Notes under the pieces: model-generated
The model's input: the letters and a program-made list of their open reading frames with translations, nothing else
What the model was told of the DNA's origin: nothing
Databases searched by the model: none
Shown: piece after piece, positions 6,744-14,370 of the stretch
Layout of the letters: every line of letters begins with the position of its first letter
Numbering within the stretch: the first letter of the stretch is position 1
Translations under genes and position numbers: made by a program
DNA from: Deltaproteobacteria bacterium
Lineage (GTDB): Bacteria > Desulfobacterota_B > Binatia > UBA9968
Length of the DNA: 15,584 nucleotides
Reading direction: 5' to 3'
Assembly: GCA_027297485.1 (NCBI GenBank)
Contig: JAPUHZ010000110.1
Span: forward strand, 1-15,584

Positions 6744-7236
6744 ATTTTTCGGGTGGCTTTACACTTTCGAGATGGACTTTGGTGGTGCGCAGGATTTCCT
6801 CTAACGTGTGGAGTTTATAGGGTTTTTCATAATAGATGTTCTTGATCCCAGTGTTGACGAGCACCTTGAGACAGTGGATGCACGGAGTGTGGGTGATGTA
6901 GATCGAGGCGTCTTTGATGGTTGAGCCGTTCTTTGCAGCTTGGGCAATCGCATTTATCTCCGCGTGAATCGTCCGAAAGCAGTTCTCTTCAGTATCCCCA
7001 TCGGGGGTCTTGGATTGGTAGATGAGACAGCCGACATCAATGCAATGGGGCATGCCTGCTGGGGCGCCGTTGTAACCTGTGGCGAGGATGTTCTTGTCGC
7101 GTACGATCACCGCGCCCACCTTAGCTCGGTTACAGGTGGCAGAGCGCTCCACCTGTAACCGAGCTAAGGTGGAGCGCTCTGCCACCTGTCGGGTGATTGT
7201 CATGAAATATTGATGCCAGCTCAGCCGCTCGCTCAT
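6742..7236 (-). CDS. dCMP deaminase (ComEB-like) with an 11-residue insertion
   Basis: Zinc enzyme converting dCMP to dUMP for thymidylate synthesis. The 164-residue product carries the deaminase core: HAE (H91, E93) and PCxxC (C119, C122) for zinc and catalysis, plus '[26 protein letters not shown]' typical of the dCMP deaminase/ComEB group. Residues 24-34 ([11 protein letters not shown]) interrupt the normal '[13 protein letters not shown]' segment. They are encoded by a perfect inverted copy of the adjacent DNA (see the repeat at 7116-7189). The start ATG overlaps the protease stop as ATGA, so translation is probably coupled. The insertion sits just before conserved C35 and may affect activity. 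The gene ends inside the shared terminator. Confidence 0.93.
   Translation of the reverse strand: MSERLSWHQYFMTITRQVAERSTLARLQVERSATCNRAKVGAVIVRDKNILATGYNGAPAGMPHCIDVGCLIYQSKTPDGDTEENCFRTIHAEINAIAQAAKNGSTIKDASIYITHTPCIHCLKVLVNTGIKNIYYEKPYKLHTLEEILRTTKVHLESVKPPEK
7116..7189. repeat. Nested perfect inverted repeats from a 33-bp inverted duplication
   Basis: Two overlapping perfect inverted repeats: 7116-7139 with 7149-7172 (24 bp, 9-nt loop) and 7132-7154 with 7167-7189 (23 bp, 12-nt spacer). Removing 7135-7167 restores an ordinary dCMP deaminase reading frame. The removed 33 bp is the exact reverse complement of the 33 bp spanning the restored junction. This is the signature of a replication template switch, with no mismatch accumulated since. 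Confidence 0.92.
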
Positions 7237-8357
7237 AAGGGGCCTCCGTTTACCCTCTCTTCCAGAGGGGTGTTGGTCGGTTTAGGCATGAGGCGCTCCT
7301 CTAGCCCGCATTTCTGACCGGAGCGTGAAGCGAGGGTGCCCAGATGTCCGGAGATACAAGGTGCGAGAGAGACAAAGCGTGCAGGCGTACTCACCAGTAC
7401 GTCGAGCCCTTTGTCCGAGCGCAACGCCGTATATTCGGGTAGATGCGCACCCGCAGCCGTGGGCTGGTGAGAATTGCGGGCATTTACTTTGGGTTCTTGG
7501 ATCGAGAAGGGCGCGGGAGTAAAGGTGACGGCAAGGATGGCCAAGGTCAGCCAGCCGACGATTTTTCTTTTAAGGTCGAGGGGGGTGTAAGGGTCCAGAG
7601 GAGGTGGGTGACGGACGCCTAGAACGAGGAGGAGAACCCCCCATATTAACCAGCCGTCCCACCAGCGCATAAAGCCCAACGAGAGGATTACGACTAAAGT
7701 CAGGCGGGAGACCCAGATATGTTTCTGGCCGAAGAGGGCATAGACCACATGGCCACCATCTAGCTGGCCTACAGGCAGAAGATTTAAGGCAGTGATAAAG
7801 AGGCCGATCCAGCCGGCAAAGCCAATGGGGTGCATGATGATGTTGGCCTCATCGGGGAGAAGACCTAGGGTGATCTGGCTGAGAAAGCTCAGGAGCAGAG
7901 AGGAACCTAAGGTTATGCCTCCACCCATTCCATCGTCCATCGAGACAGTAGAGAGTTGAAGGCCAACGATAACCGCAGGTATGGCCAGAATTAGGCCCGC
8001 CAAAGGGCCTGCGGCGCCGACATCGAACAGGGAGCGGCGATCTTGTGGAGCAGACTTCATTTTGATGAACGCCCCAAAGGTACCGATAATAAAAGGTATC
8101 GGCGGGGCCGGGATAAAGTAGGGAAGGGTGGCTTCAACTCCATGGTAGCGCGCCATGAGATAGTGACCCATCTCGTGCACCAAGAGAATGGTCATTAATG
8201 TGATGGCAAAGGGGAGGCCGGAGGTCATCTGCCAAGGGTCGGCAAGGGGGTCCACGCCGGCTTGTATTGCCCCTGCCATGGTCGTGGTGAGCAGGGTGGA
8301 AAGGAAGAGGACAATGTGGAGCCAGGGTTTTCTTCCCCGCTGGGTTTCGTCTTTCAT
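7233..8357 (-). CDS. Site-2-protease-like M50 membrane metalloprotease with an element-derived C-terminus
   Basis: Intramembrane zinc protease of the M50/S2P family, 374 residues. The zinc motif HEMGH is at 61-65 in a membrane helix, and the second metal-ligand motif [12 protein letters not shown] is at 192-203 (D200). '[30 protein letters not shown]' between them is characteristic of bacterial S2P homologues. Several membrane helices lie before residue 285. From about residue 293 to 351 the protein is encoded by a 178-bp palindromic element (7304-7481) and has no protease-like features; the membrane domain seems complete before it. The start overlaps the SAM hydrolase stop (ATGA) and the stop overlaps the deaminase start (ATGA), so the three genes are coupled. 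The substrate is unknown. Confidence 0.9.
   Translation of the reverse strand: MKDETQRGRKPWLHIVLFLSTLLTTTMAGAIQAGVDPLADPWQMTSGLPFAITLMTILLVHEMGHYLMARYHGVEATLPYFIPAPPIPFIIGTFGAFIKMKSAPQDRRSLFDVGAAGPLAGLILAIPAVIVGLQLSTVSMDDGMGGGITLGSSLLLSFLSQITLGLLPDEANIIMHPIGFAGWIGLFITALNLLPVGQLDGGHVVYALFGQKHIWVSRLTLVVILSLGFMRWWDGWLIWGVLLLVLGVRHPPPLDPYTPLDLKRKIVGWLTLAILAVTFTPAPFSIQEPKVNARNSHQPTAAGAHLPEYTALRSDKGLDVLVSTPARFVSLAPCISGHLGTLASRSGQKCGLEERLMPKPTNTPLEERVNGGPL
7304..7481. mobile_element. 178-bp MITE-like imperfect palindrome with 16-bp terminal inverted repeats
   Basis: The left end GCCCGCATTTCTGACC (7304-7319) and the reverse complement of the right end (7466-7481, GCCCGCAATTCTCACC) agree at 14 of 16 positions. 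Internal arms are also symmetric: GACAAAG (7371-7377) with CTTTGTC (7409-7415), and GTACT (7387-7391) with AGTAC (7396-7400) around a CACC loop. All share a centre near 7393, so the element as a whole folds back on itself. There is no transposase ORF. No clear target-site duplication was seen. It lies entirely within the 3' part of the protease gene and keeps its frame open. Non-autonomous element or palindromic repeat family; copy number is unknown. Confidence 0.72.
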
Positions 8358-9154
8358 TGAGTCTTTTGACCTCCTCGGATCTGGATCGTATCCCCTATTT
8401 TTGCTCCGCTCTGGAGATGGGCATTTCCCTTAAATAGAGAGATTTCCAGGAGGCCCCAGCTATTAATTAAAGCCACGAAAGCTCCCTCTGTGCCGCCGGC
8501 GTAATTAGCCACGAGCCCATGGATGGTGAGGCTGCTTAAAGAGACCGTCGAATTTTCTGGTCGGAGTCCCCTTAGGTCGCGCTCTTGGACGTTGGTGATC
8601 AGGTTGCCAAAGCCGTCAATGTAGATAACCTTACCCTGGATAGCGCCTTCTGATTTGATGACATTGGGCCAAGGGAGCCGCTCAAAAGCATCCACCTTAG
8701 TTCCCAGGTCTTGCGCTGAAATGCCTAGGGAGAGATAGCCGGCGATCGGGGCAAAGATGTCTCTCCCGTGAAAGGTCGTGCTGGTCGGCTTTAGATGGTA
8801 AATCTCGTTAGAAAGCTCGATGATCTGGCTGGTCTTTTTTTCCTCTAAAGCCAAGCTGAGAAGGCCGTTGTCGGGTCCGATGAAGAAACACCCCTCTGAT
8901 TCAATCAATAGAGGCCGTCTTTTAGTTCCCACTCCGGGATCCACAACCGCTACATGGATTGTTCCTCTGGGGAAGAATGGAGCAGAGTGCCGCAAGACTA
9001 AGGCCCCAGCCATAAGGTCTTGGGGTGGGATTCCGTGGCTTAAATCGATGATACGCGCATTTGGATTGATCCCAAAGATAACCCCCTTCATGATTCCGAC
9101 AAAGGGGTCCTTGTGGCCATAATCGGTGATTAAGGTAATCAGCTTTGGTTCCAT
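8354..9154 (-). CDS. SAM hydroxide adenosyltransferase / S-adenosylmethionine hydrolase (DUF62)
   Basis: Member of the fluorinase/chlorinase superfamily whose common members hydrolyse S-adenosylmethionine to adenosine and methionine. The 266-residue product shows the N-terminal 'LITDYGHKDPFVGIMKGVI', 'HVAVVDPGVGTKRRPLLIE', 'FIGPDNGLLSLAL' and 'TTFHGRDIFAPIAGYLS', all core motifs of the family, and a C-terminal beta-barrel region including 'VIYIDGFGNLITNV'. Length is normal. It is the first gene of a leftward three-gene unit and its stop overlaps the protease ATG (ATGA). No good Shine-Dalgarno sequence precedes the ATG. A weak promoter-like pair (TTTACC, 17 bp, TAGATT) is just upstream on the minus strand. 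Confidence 0.93.
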   Translation of the reverse strand: MEPKLITLITDYGHKDPFVGIMKGVIFGINPNARIIDLSHGIPPQDLMAGALVLRHSAPFFPRGTIHVAVVDPGVGTKRRPLLIESEGCFFIGPDNGLLSLALEEKKTSQIIELSNEIYHLKPTSTTFHGRDIFAPIAGYLSLGISAQDLGTKVDAFERLPWPNVIKSEGAIQGKVIYIDGFGNLITNVQERDLRGLRPENSTVSLSSLTIHGLVANYAGGTEGAFVALINSWGLLEISLFKGNAHLQSGAKIGDTIQIRGGQKTQ

Positions 9155-9523
9155 AGTTTTTCGCGAAGTCCAATCTAACGGAAAAGACTACGATGGTAAA
9201 GCGGGGATCGAGACGTAAGTGTTTTGAGACGACTGTTGAGGGATTTCAAGTCGGCTTTAAGCAGTCTGAGGTGGAGGCTCTGCCGTTCCCTCACAGCGCC
9301 GTATCTTTAAGGATACCCTCCCACAGCCAGTCGGCATCACGACGATAAATCGTCATCCAGGTCTGCTTCCCACAGTTATTTCAGTTACTTAGGTTGCTGT
9401 CTCATTTCCCGTTAGGTAGGATACTTGGTGGGGACGGAGTAAGTCCGTAAGCACATACGTATGGGAAAGTACTTAGCTGGCGGGGTTTTTCATACAAAGT
9501 AGCGCGCCAGCGAGATTTGGAAT
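9155..9523. other. Divergent intergenic region with a structured leader
   Basis: A 369-bp gap between the SAM hydrolase and TPM-protein genes, with no gene supported. The part near the TPM gene (9432-9511) contains three small secondary-structure elements: ACGGA/TCCGT (9434-9448), the palindrome CATACGTATG (9454-9463) and GCTGGCG/CGCCAGC (9476-9482 with 9505-9511). I could not match it to a known riboswitch class. The part near 9291-9356 has a 21-codon minus-strand frame that might be a decayed gene end, without proof. Confidence 0.55.
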
Positions 9524-10675
9524 ATGAAACTTAAAATCTTAAATCTAAATATTTGCGGTCGCATAAGATTTCAGATGGTTTTTATCCCGACTTTACTTTT
9601 CTTATTTTTGGCGGCCGTCCACCAGCAAACAATAGCCCAGGATAAACTAAACAGGAAGAGTTTCGTCGCTAAGATGCCTGCGAAAACCTCAGGCCAAACG
9701 GCGCAGCGGAAAAAGTTGCTGGAGGATGGAGCGAACTTACTCTCTGATTACGAAAGAGCCAGGATTGAGCGATATCTCCGTTTTGTAAGAAACAAGTATC
9801 ATATTGACTACCGCATCATTACTCTTAAGGACCTTGCTGACAGGGATTTGAATAGTTTTGCCGCTGATCAGTATGAGAAAAGAGCAGTAGGCAAAGACAC
9901 CGACGGACGAGGGCTGCTTTTAATACTGGCCGATAGAAAAGCTCTCTGCCGGGTAGAAGTGGGGTATGCGCTTGAGGGGTATTTCACTGATGCGCAGGCG
10001 GGCAGGATGCTACGCGATCACTTGAGGCCCTATTTTCAAAACAAGCAGAAGCGAGGTGCTATTGAGTCATCGATTGAGATGCTCATCAACGAGCTGAAAG
10101 ACAAGATGGAGACGGTTCAAGCCGGGCCTGAAGGTCTGGGAACCGGGGGAGCAGGTGCTAAAGCAGATTTACTTGAATCGTTGGGTGGCGAATTGAATGC
10201 ACAAACAGTTCGGCAGCTTCAGTCTATAATGACGCCGCAACAAAACCCCGCAGATGCCTACCGCCTGGAGCTGACGATGTTGAGAAAGGGATTTTACTAT
10301 TATGATCTAAGACTTTTCGATAAAGAGTGGCGCCAGAAACAGGAGAGTACAAATCCTTCCCACATTCCGGCCTGGAGATATCAAGAGACGGCAAGGCGGT
10401 TTAACCTTCCCTTTAAGGTCCATACAGAAGGCAACTTAGCCGTTGCCTATTACCCTCAGAAAAAAGGATTGGGCCCGGTCTTTTTTGATAAAACAGCTGC
10501 GGGTTGGATTATCAATCGCACCGGTGTAGCCGCGTACATTCACTATAATTACGAGTCTACAGGGTGGTTTGCCTATAATGCCGATTATCCGCACCTACGA
10601 TTACTCCAGAAGGTCTTCTCTCTGAGGCGGGTAACACTCGCTGGAGGTCGGAAGGCCTATACGATCTCAGAGTAG
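9524..10675 (+). CDS. Secreted TPM-domain protein with an unrecognised C-terminal domain
   Basis: The 383-residue product starts with a basic stretch and a hydrophobic segment (about 18-38), a likely signal peptide or anchor placing it in the periplasm. Residues about 67-191 form a TPM domain: 'LSDYERARIERYLRFVRNKY', an 'RGLLLILADRKALCRVEVGYALEGYFTDAQAGRMLRDHLRPYF' region and a final helix. TPM proteins (YgcG, Rv2345/Psb32-like) include acid phosphatases and membrane-protein maintenance factors. Instead of the usual C-terminal membrane helix and glycine-rich tail there is a linker with a GTGGAG motif and a domain of about 170 residues (about 210-383) rich in Tyr and Trp that I do not recognise. 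M18 at 9575 is an alternative start. It stands alone, with minus-strand genes on both sides. Confidence 0.82.
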   Translation: MKLKILNLNICGRIRFQMVFIPTLLFLFLAAVHQQTIAQDKLNRKSFVAKMPAKTSGQTAQRKKLLEDGANLLSDYERARIERYLRFVRNKYHIDYRIITLKDLADRDLNSFAADQYEKRAVGKDTDGRGLLLILADRKALCRVEVGYALEGYFTDAQAGRMLRDHLRPYFQNKQKRGAIESSIEMLINELKDKMETVQAGPEGLGTGGAGAKADLLESLGGELNAQTVRQLQSIMTPQQNPADAYRLELTMLRKGFYYYDLRLFDKEWRQKQESTNPSHIPAWRYQETARRFNLPFKVHTEGNLAVAYYPQKKGLGPVFFDKTAAGWIINRTGVAAYIHYNYESTGWFAYNADYPHLRLLQKVFSLRRVTLAGGRKAYTISE

Positions 10676-10793
10676 TTTGAGCCGTTGTGAGACCGGACCC
10701 GTTCTCGCACCTATGAAACAAAGAAGTGGTAGGGGGCGTTGAGGGCAGGATCTTTGTCTTATGGCCATGTGGTTTAACCCTTGCGCCATGGGC

Positions 10794-11465
10794 CTAGGTG
10801 GATCTGAGTGGTGGGACGCCGCGCCAACCGTTAAGGGGGCAGTTACTACAGAGCGGCTTGGAGCGGCAGAAGTCTTTTCCAACATTGACCAACATGGCGT
10901 GGTACTGGTTGTACAGAGCCACATTGGAGGGAATCGATTTCATAAAAAGCTGCTGAAATTCATCGTAGCTCTGCTCATAGGGCATCAGACCGTGTCGCGA
11001 AAGAATCCTCTTAGTATAGGCGTCGATGACGAAGACGGGCTTTTCTCCGGCGTAGAGGAGAATGGAATCGGCGGTTTCCGGACCAGTCCCATTGACGGAG
11101 AGCAGCTCATCGCGCAATCGGCCAGTGTCTTGTTGAAACATCTTCCTTAGGCTGCCGCCGTAGCGGTTTTGGAGGAAGGAGATGAAATTTTTGAGCCGAT
11201 GGGCTTTCACGTTAAAATAGCCTGCCGGCTTAATCATGTGAGCCAGGCGCTTGTGAGAGTGGCGGGTTAAGGCTCTGACGTTCAGAGAGCGGGCCTCTTT
11301 GAGGCGCCGAATTGCCTTTTCAACATTGGTCCAGGCGGTATTTTGTGTGAGAATTGCGCCTACAGAGATCTCCAATGGACTCTCACCCGGCCACCAGTGG
11401 AGATCGTCGTAGTGGCGGTAAAGACGGCGGTAGACTTGCATCAACTCTCGGCGGGAAGTTTTCAT
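10794..11465 (-). CDS. Endonuclease III-like HhH-GPD DNA glycosylase (COG2231-type)
   Basis: Base-excision repair glycosylase of the endonuclease III superfamily, 223 residues. 'GAILTQNTAWTNVEKAI' (36-52) is the base-flipping region. The helix-hairpin-helix plus catalytic segment 'LLSVNGTGPETADSILLYAG...VFVIDAYTKRIL' runs from 121 to 155, with catalytic Asp at D148. The lysine that gives endonuclease III its lyase activity is replaced by E130, so a monofunctional glycosylase is expected, as in MagIII-like 3-methyladenine glycosylases. The C-terminus has three cysteines of an iron-sulfur-like loop (C200, C206, C209) but lacks the fourth seen in endonuclease III. Convergent with the TPM gene; 75 bp downstream of the DHS-like gene and possibly in the same transcript. 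Confidence 0.88.
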   Translation of the reverse strand: MKTSRRELMQVYRRLYRHYDDLHWWPGESPLEISVGAILTQNTAWTNVEKAIRRLKEARSLNVRALTRHSHKRLAHMIKPAGYFNVKAHRLKNFISFLQNRYGGSLRKMFQQDTGRLRDELLSVNGTGPETADSILLYAGEKPVFVIDAYTKRILSRHGLMPYEQSYDEFQQLFMKSIPSNVALYNQYHAMLVNVGKDFCRSKPLCSNCPLNGWRGVPPLRST

Positions 11466-11540
11466 AGCAGCAAGTTCTTAGCGGTCAGCAAGTTTAAAAA
11501 TGGCGAACATGGATGCTGAAAGCTCATGGCTGACGGCCAT

Positions 11541-12488
11541 TTATAGTTCTTCCAAAACTGCGGCGAACAGCAAGGGGACCATGATCTCCATGTGGCCGCT
11601 GAGATGGTATCCCTTGCCGCTCTCCATTGTGGGGCGGTGGACGATGTTAGTGAGGGGGCGGTAATGGGGAAGGAAGTCGAGGTTGACGGTGGTCAAATTG
11701 CGCACGGGGTGAGCTAAGTTGCGGGCTAAACTGAGGGCCTTTAAAAAGACCTCTGGGAGAATCACCGCCGAGCCCAAGTTGAAAAAGACCCCCTCTCCCA
11801 AGGAGGCCACGACAGAGGTGAGGGCGTGAAAATCCTTAAGACTCCCTTCCCCCAGGGCTTTACCGTCCACCTTGGGGTGCATGTGGATGATATCTGTGCC
11901 GATCCCCACGTGGACCGTAACCGGAATCCCAAATCTCGCCCCAGCGGCAAGGATACTCAGCCGGTGATAGGGGAGGTGGGCCTTAAGAATCGCCTCACCC
12001 GTCGCTCTGCCAATTCCTTGTTGCCGGTCATAACCCTTGGTAATGGCCCGGTTCAAAAAGGCGCCGGTCTCCTCGGCCATGCCGAAGCTGCCGTCCTTGA
12101 GACCGGCTTCCACATCTTCGGAGGTCTCACCCATGAAAGCGATCTCAAAGTCATGGATGATTCCTGCTCCGTTCATGGCTACGGCACTGATAATTCCTCT
12201 TTCCATAAAATCTATGATCAAGGGGCTAAGTCCGATTTTGATTGGGTGAGCGCCCATCCCTAAAAGGACGGTTTTGCCACGGCGATGGGCTCGAGCGGTT
12301 CTCCGGGCGATTTCTTTAAGGTTTTGTGCCGCAAGGATATCCGGCAGCCCTTTGATAAAAGAACGCAGCTGGGCGCCTTTGTGGACTTTCTTTCCTAAGA
12401 GGGATTGGTGGACCTTGCTGAAGCGCTTCTTCAGCGGATAGGTTCTGACTTTGGAGAAGTCGAGAGGCCGAAATGTTTTTTTCGCCAT
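11541..12488 (-). CDS. Deoxyhypusine-synthase-like conserved protein
   Basis: A 315-residue cytoplasmic protein without membrane segments. The order of blocks resembles deoxyhypusine synthase (NAD-dependent, Rossmann-like): 'MNGAGIIHDFEIAFMGETSEDV' (105-126), 'GIPVTVHVGIGTDIIHMHP' (187-205), 'EGVFFNLGSAVILPEVFLKAL' (232-252), and a C-terminal SGKGYHLSGHMEIMVPLL (290-307) whose K292 could correspond to the catalytic lysine. Bacteria lack eIF5A, so the substrate must differ; related enzymes make polyamine derivatives. It is 22 bp downstream of gmhA on the same strand, which suggests an operon linked to surface-sugar synthesis. The family call is by motif memory; the function is unknown. Confidence 0.7.
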   Translation of the reverse strand: MAKKTFRPLDFSKVRTYPLKKRFSKVHQSLLGKKVHKGAQLRSFIKGLPDILAAQNLKEIARRTARAHRRGKTVLLGMGAHPIKIGLSPLIIDFMERGIISAVAMNGAGIIHDFEIAFMGETSEDVEAGLKDGSFGMAEETGAFLNRAITKGYDRQQGIGRATGEAILKAHLPYHRLSILAAGARFGIPVTVHVGIGTDIIHMHPKVDGKALGEGSLKDFHALTSVVASLGEGVFFNLGSAVILPEVFLKALSLARNLAHPVRNLTTVNLDFLPHYRPLTNIVHRPTMESGKGYHLSGHMEIMVPLLFAAVLEEL

Positions 12489-12510
12489 AGGTTGAGTTCT
12501 GTAACGGGCT

Positions 12511-13086
12511 CTAGGGCGAGAAGAGCTTTTGATCGATCATTTCGCAGATGACGTGGCCTACTAGGATATGGGTCTCTTGGATGCGCGCGCTGTTTTTACC
12601 CTCAGAAACGCGCAGTAGATGATCGACTTTCTTGGCCATCTCTCCCCCGTTGCCGCCGGTGAGACCAATGGTGATGATTTTGAGTTTCTTACAGGTATCG
12701 ATGGCCGCCACGACATTGGCGGCATTGCCGCTTGTGGAGATGGCTAGGGCCACATCCCCTTCTTTCCCCAAGGCCTTCACCTGCTTGGCAAAGATCTCTT
12801 TATAGTCGTAGTCATTGGCGATGCTGGTGATAGCCGAGGTATCTGTGGTGAGGGCCAGGGCTGGTAAAGGGGGCCTTTCTATACGAAAGCGGTTGACGAA
12901 TTCAGCGGCGATGTGTTGCGCGTCTGCGGCGCTGCCCCCGTTGCCAAAGAGGAGAAGTTTGTTGCCTCGGAGAAAGGCCTGGGCGATTAGATCGATGGCT
13001 GTAAGGAGCGTGCTGAGATTCTCCTTAAGGAAAGACTTTTTGACATGAACGCTCTCCTCAAAAGCTTTAATGATAGCGTCTTTCAT
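12511..13086 (-). CDS. gmhA: Sedoheptulose-7-phosphate isomerase
   Basis: SIS-domain enzyme that converts D-sedoheptulose 7-phosphate to D-glycero-D-manno-heptose 7-phosphate, the first step toward ADP- or GDP-heptose for LPS core or other surface glycans. At 191 residues it has the expected length. The sugar-phosphate loop FGNGGSAADAQHIAAEF (47-63) includes zinc ligand H58 and catalytic E62; AISTSGNAANV (115-125) is the second phosphate-binding loop; and IQETHILVGHVICEMID (169-185) carries Q170 and H178, matching the remaining zinc-site residues. It lies between a DegT aminotransferase gene (72 bp upstream) and a DHS-like gene (22 bp downstream), all leftward. Its presence supports a Gram-negative-type envelope. 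Confidence 0.95.
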   Translation of the reverse strand: MKDAIIKAFEESVHVKKSFLKENLSTLLTAIDLIAQAFLRGNKLLLFGNGGSAADAQHIAAEFVNRFRIERPPLPALALTTDTSAITSIANDYDYKEIFAKQVKALGKEGDVALAISTSGNAANVVAAIDTCKKLKIITIGLTGGNGGEMAKKVDHLLRVSEGKNSARIQETHILVGHVICEMIDQKLFSP

Positions 13087-13158
13087 TTTTTGGGAGTCAT
13101 GGATGTGAATTTTCCAACAGAGATTTCTACCATATGTGTTGAAAACGGTAAAGCAAAA

Positions 13159-14370
13159 TCAGCTGCGGTAAAAGTCTTTGATTTTCTGAACAACGGTTTC
13201 TTGCTGTTCTTGAGTCAGCTCCGGATACATGGGAAGCGCAAGGACCTGAGAGGCGACTTGCTCGGAGTTGGGAAAATCGCCTTTGCGGTAACCGAGATGG
13301 GCAAAACAGGGCTGTAGGTGCAGGGGAAGAGGGTAATAGACCCCTGCCTGAATTCCATGCCCTCCCAGATGTTGTTTTAGATCATCTCTCCGCTGAACCC
13401 GGATCACATAGAGATTAAAAACATGGGATCTTCCCTCGCCTAAGGTGGGAAGACTGATGATCTTATCGCCAACGAGGCCTGTGGCCGAGAAAAGGTTCTG
13501 ATAGAAATGGGCATGCTGGATCCTCTCTTCACACCACCGTTCCAGGTGATGCAGCTTAACCGATAGGACAGCGGCCTGAATCGCATCCAAACGGGAATTG
13601 AGGCCTACAGCCTGGTGGTGGTATTTAGAGATTGCCCCGTGCACTCTAAGCAACCTGACCTTGTCAGCCCATTCCATCTGATCAGTTACCACCAGCCCTC
13701 CGTCTCCGATACCAGCTAAGTTTTTACTTGGGAAAAAGGAATAACATCCCAAATCCCCTATGGTCCCGGCAGCTTTAGAAACCCCTTGAGACAGCATTGC
13801 CCGGGCGCCAAAGGCCTGGGCGACATCCTCTATGATGTGGAGATGATGCCTTTGTGCGAGAGAAACTAGGGCTGTCATGGAGCAGCACTGGCCGAAAAGG
13901 TGAACCGGCAAGAGGGCCTTTATATGACGCTGCCCCTTTGGTTCCCAGAGGCCCTGTCCATCTGGATGCGGCCGGCAGCGCTCTTCGACAACGGCCTCCA
14001 CTGCTTTTGGATCGATCAGGCAACTCTCTGCGTCGATGTCAACAAAGACCGGTACTGCCCCGAGGCGCGTAATGGACGATACAGTGGAGAAAAATGTGAA
14101 AGGGGGAACCAAAACCGCATGGCCTGGTCCGATTTCCAGCGCCATCAAAGAAAGGAGCAGTGCGTCGCTCCCCGAGGCCACGCCGATCGCCGCGGTACAA
14201 TGAAGATAAGAAGCTACCTGTTCTTCGAAGCGTCTGACTACCGGCCCGAGGATAAATTGCTGGGAGTCCAGGACCTCATCGATGGCCTGCCGGACCTCGG
14301 CCCGTATCCTCTGGTATTGCCCTTTGAGGTCTACCAGTGGAACGTTGATGAGCTTTTTCTGTTCTTTCAA
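13159..14370 (-). CDS. DegT/DnrJ/EryC1/StrS-family sugar aminotransferase
   Basis: PLP-dependent aminotransferase acting on nucleotide-linked keto-sugars for surface polysaccharide. The 403-residue product begins 'INVPLVDLKGQYQRIRAEV' and has 'FILGPVVRRFEEQVASYL' and 'GVASGSDALLLSLMAL', the phosphate-binding GS(D/G)AL region (66-71). EDVAQAFGA (181-189) carries the pyridine-binding Asp182. SFFPSKNLAGIGDGG (211-225) has K216 as the Schiff-base lysine. Closest in style to WbpE/FdtB-like enzymes that make 3-amino sugars; the exact substrate cannot be read. The best in-frame start is a TTG at 14370 with no clear ribosome-binding site, so the N-terminus is uncertain by several residues. Confidence 0.9.
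   Translation of the reverse strand: MKEQKKLINVPLVDLKGQYQRIRAEVRQAIDEVLDSQQFILGPVVRRFEEQVASYLHCTAAIGVASGSDALLLSLMALEIGPGHAVLVPPFTFFSTVSSITRLGAVPVFVDIDAESCLIDPKAVEAVVEERCRPHPDGQGLWEPKGQRHIKALLPVHLFGQCCSMTALVSLAQRHHLHIIEDVAQAFGARAMLSQGVSKAAGTIGDLGCYSFFPSKNLAGIGDGGLVVTDQMEWADKVRLLRVHGAISKYHHQAVGLNSRLDAIQAAVLSVKLHHLERWCEERIQHAHFYQNLFSATGLVGDKIISLPTLGEGRSHVFNLYVIRVQRRDDLKQHLGGHGIQAGVYYPLPLHLQPCFAHLGYRKGDFPNSEQVASQVLALPMYPELTQEQQETVVQKIKDFYRS

Noticed and set aside
9291..9356. 21-codon minus-strand frame with a protein-like ending (DADWLWEGILKDTAL)
   Set aside because: Too short and without a matching upstream frame. It may be a decayed gene end but cannot be shown from this sequence.
9421..9520. 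Possible c-di-GMP or glycine riboswitch before the TPM gene
   Set aside because: The conserved core bases of those classes are not present; only generic hairpins can be seen.
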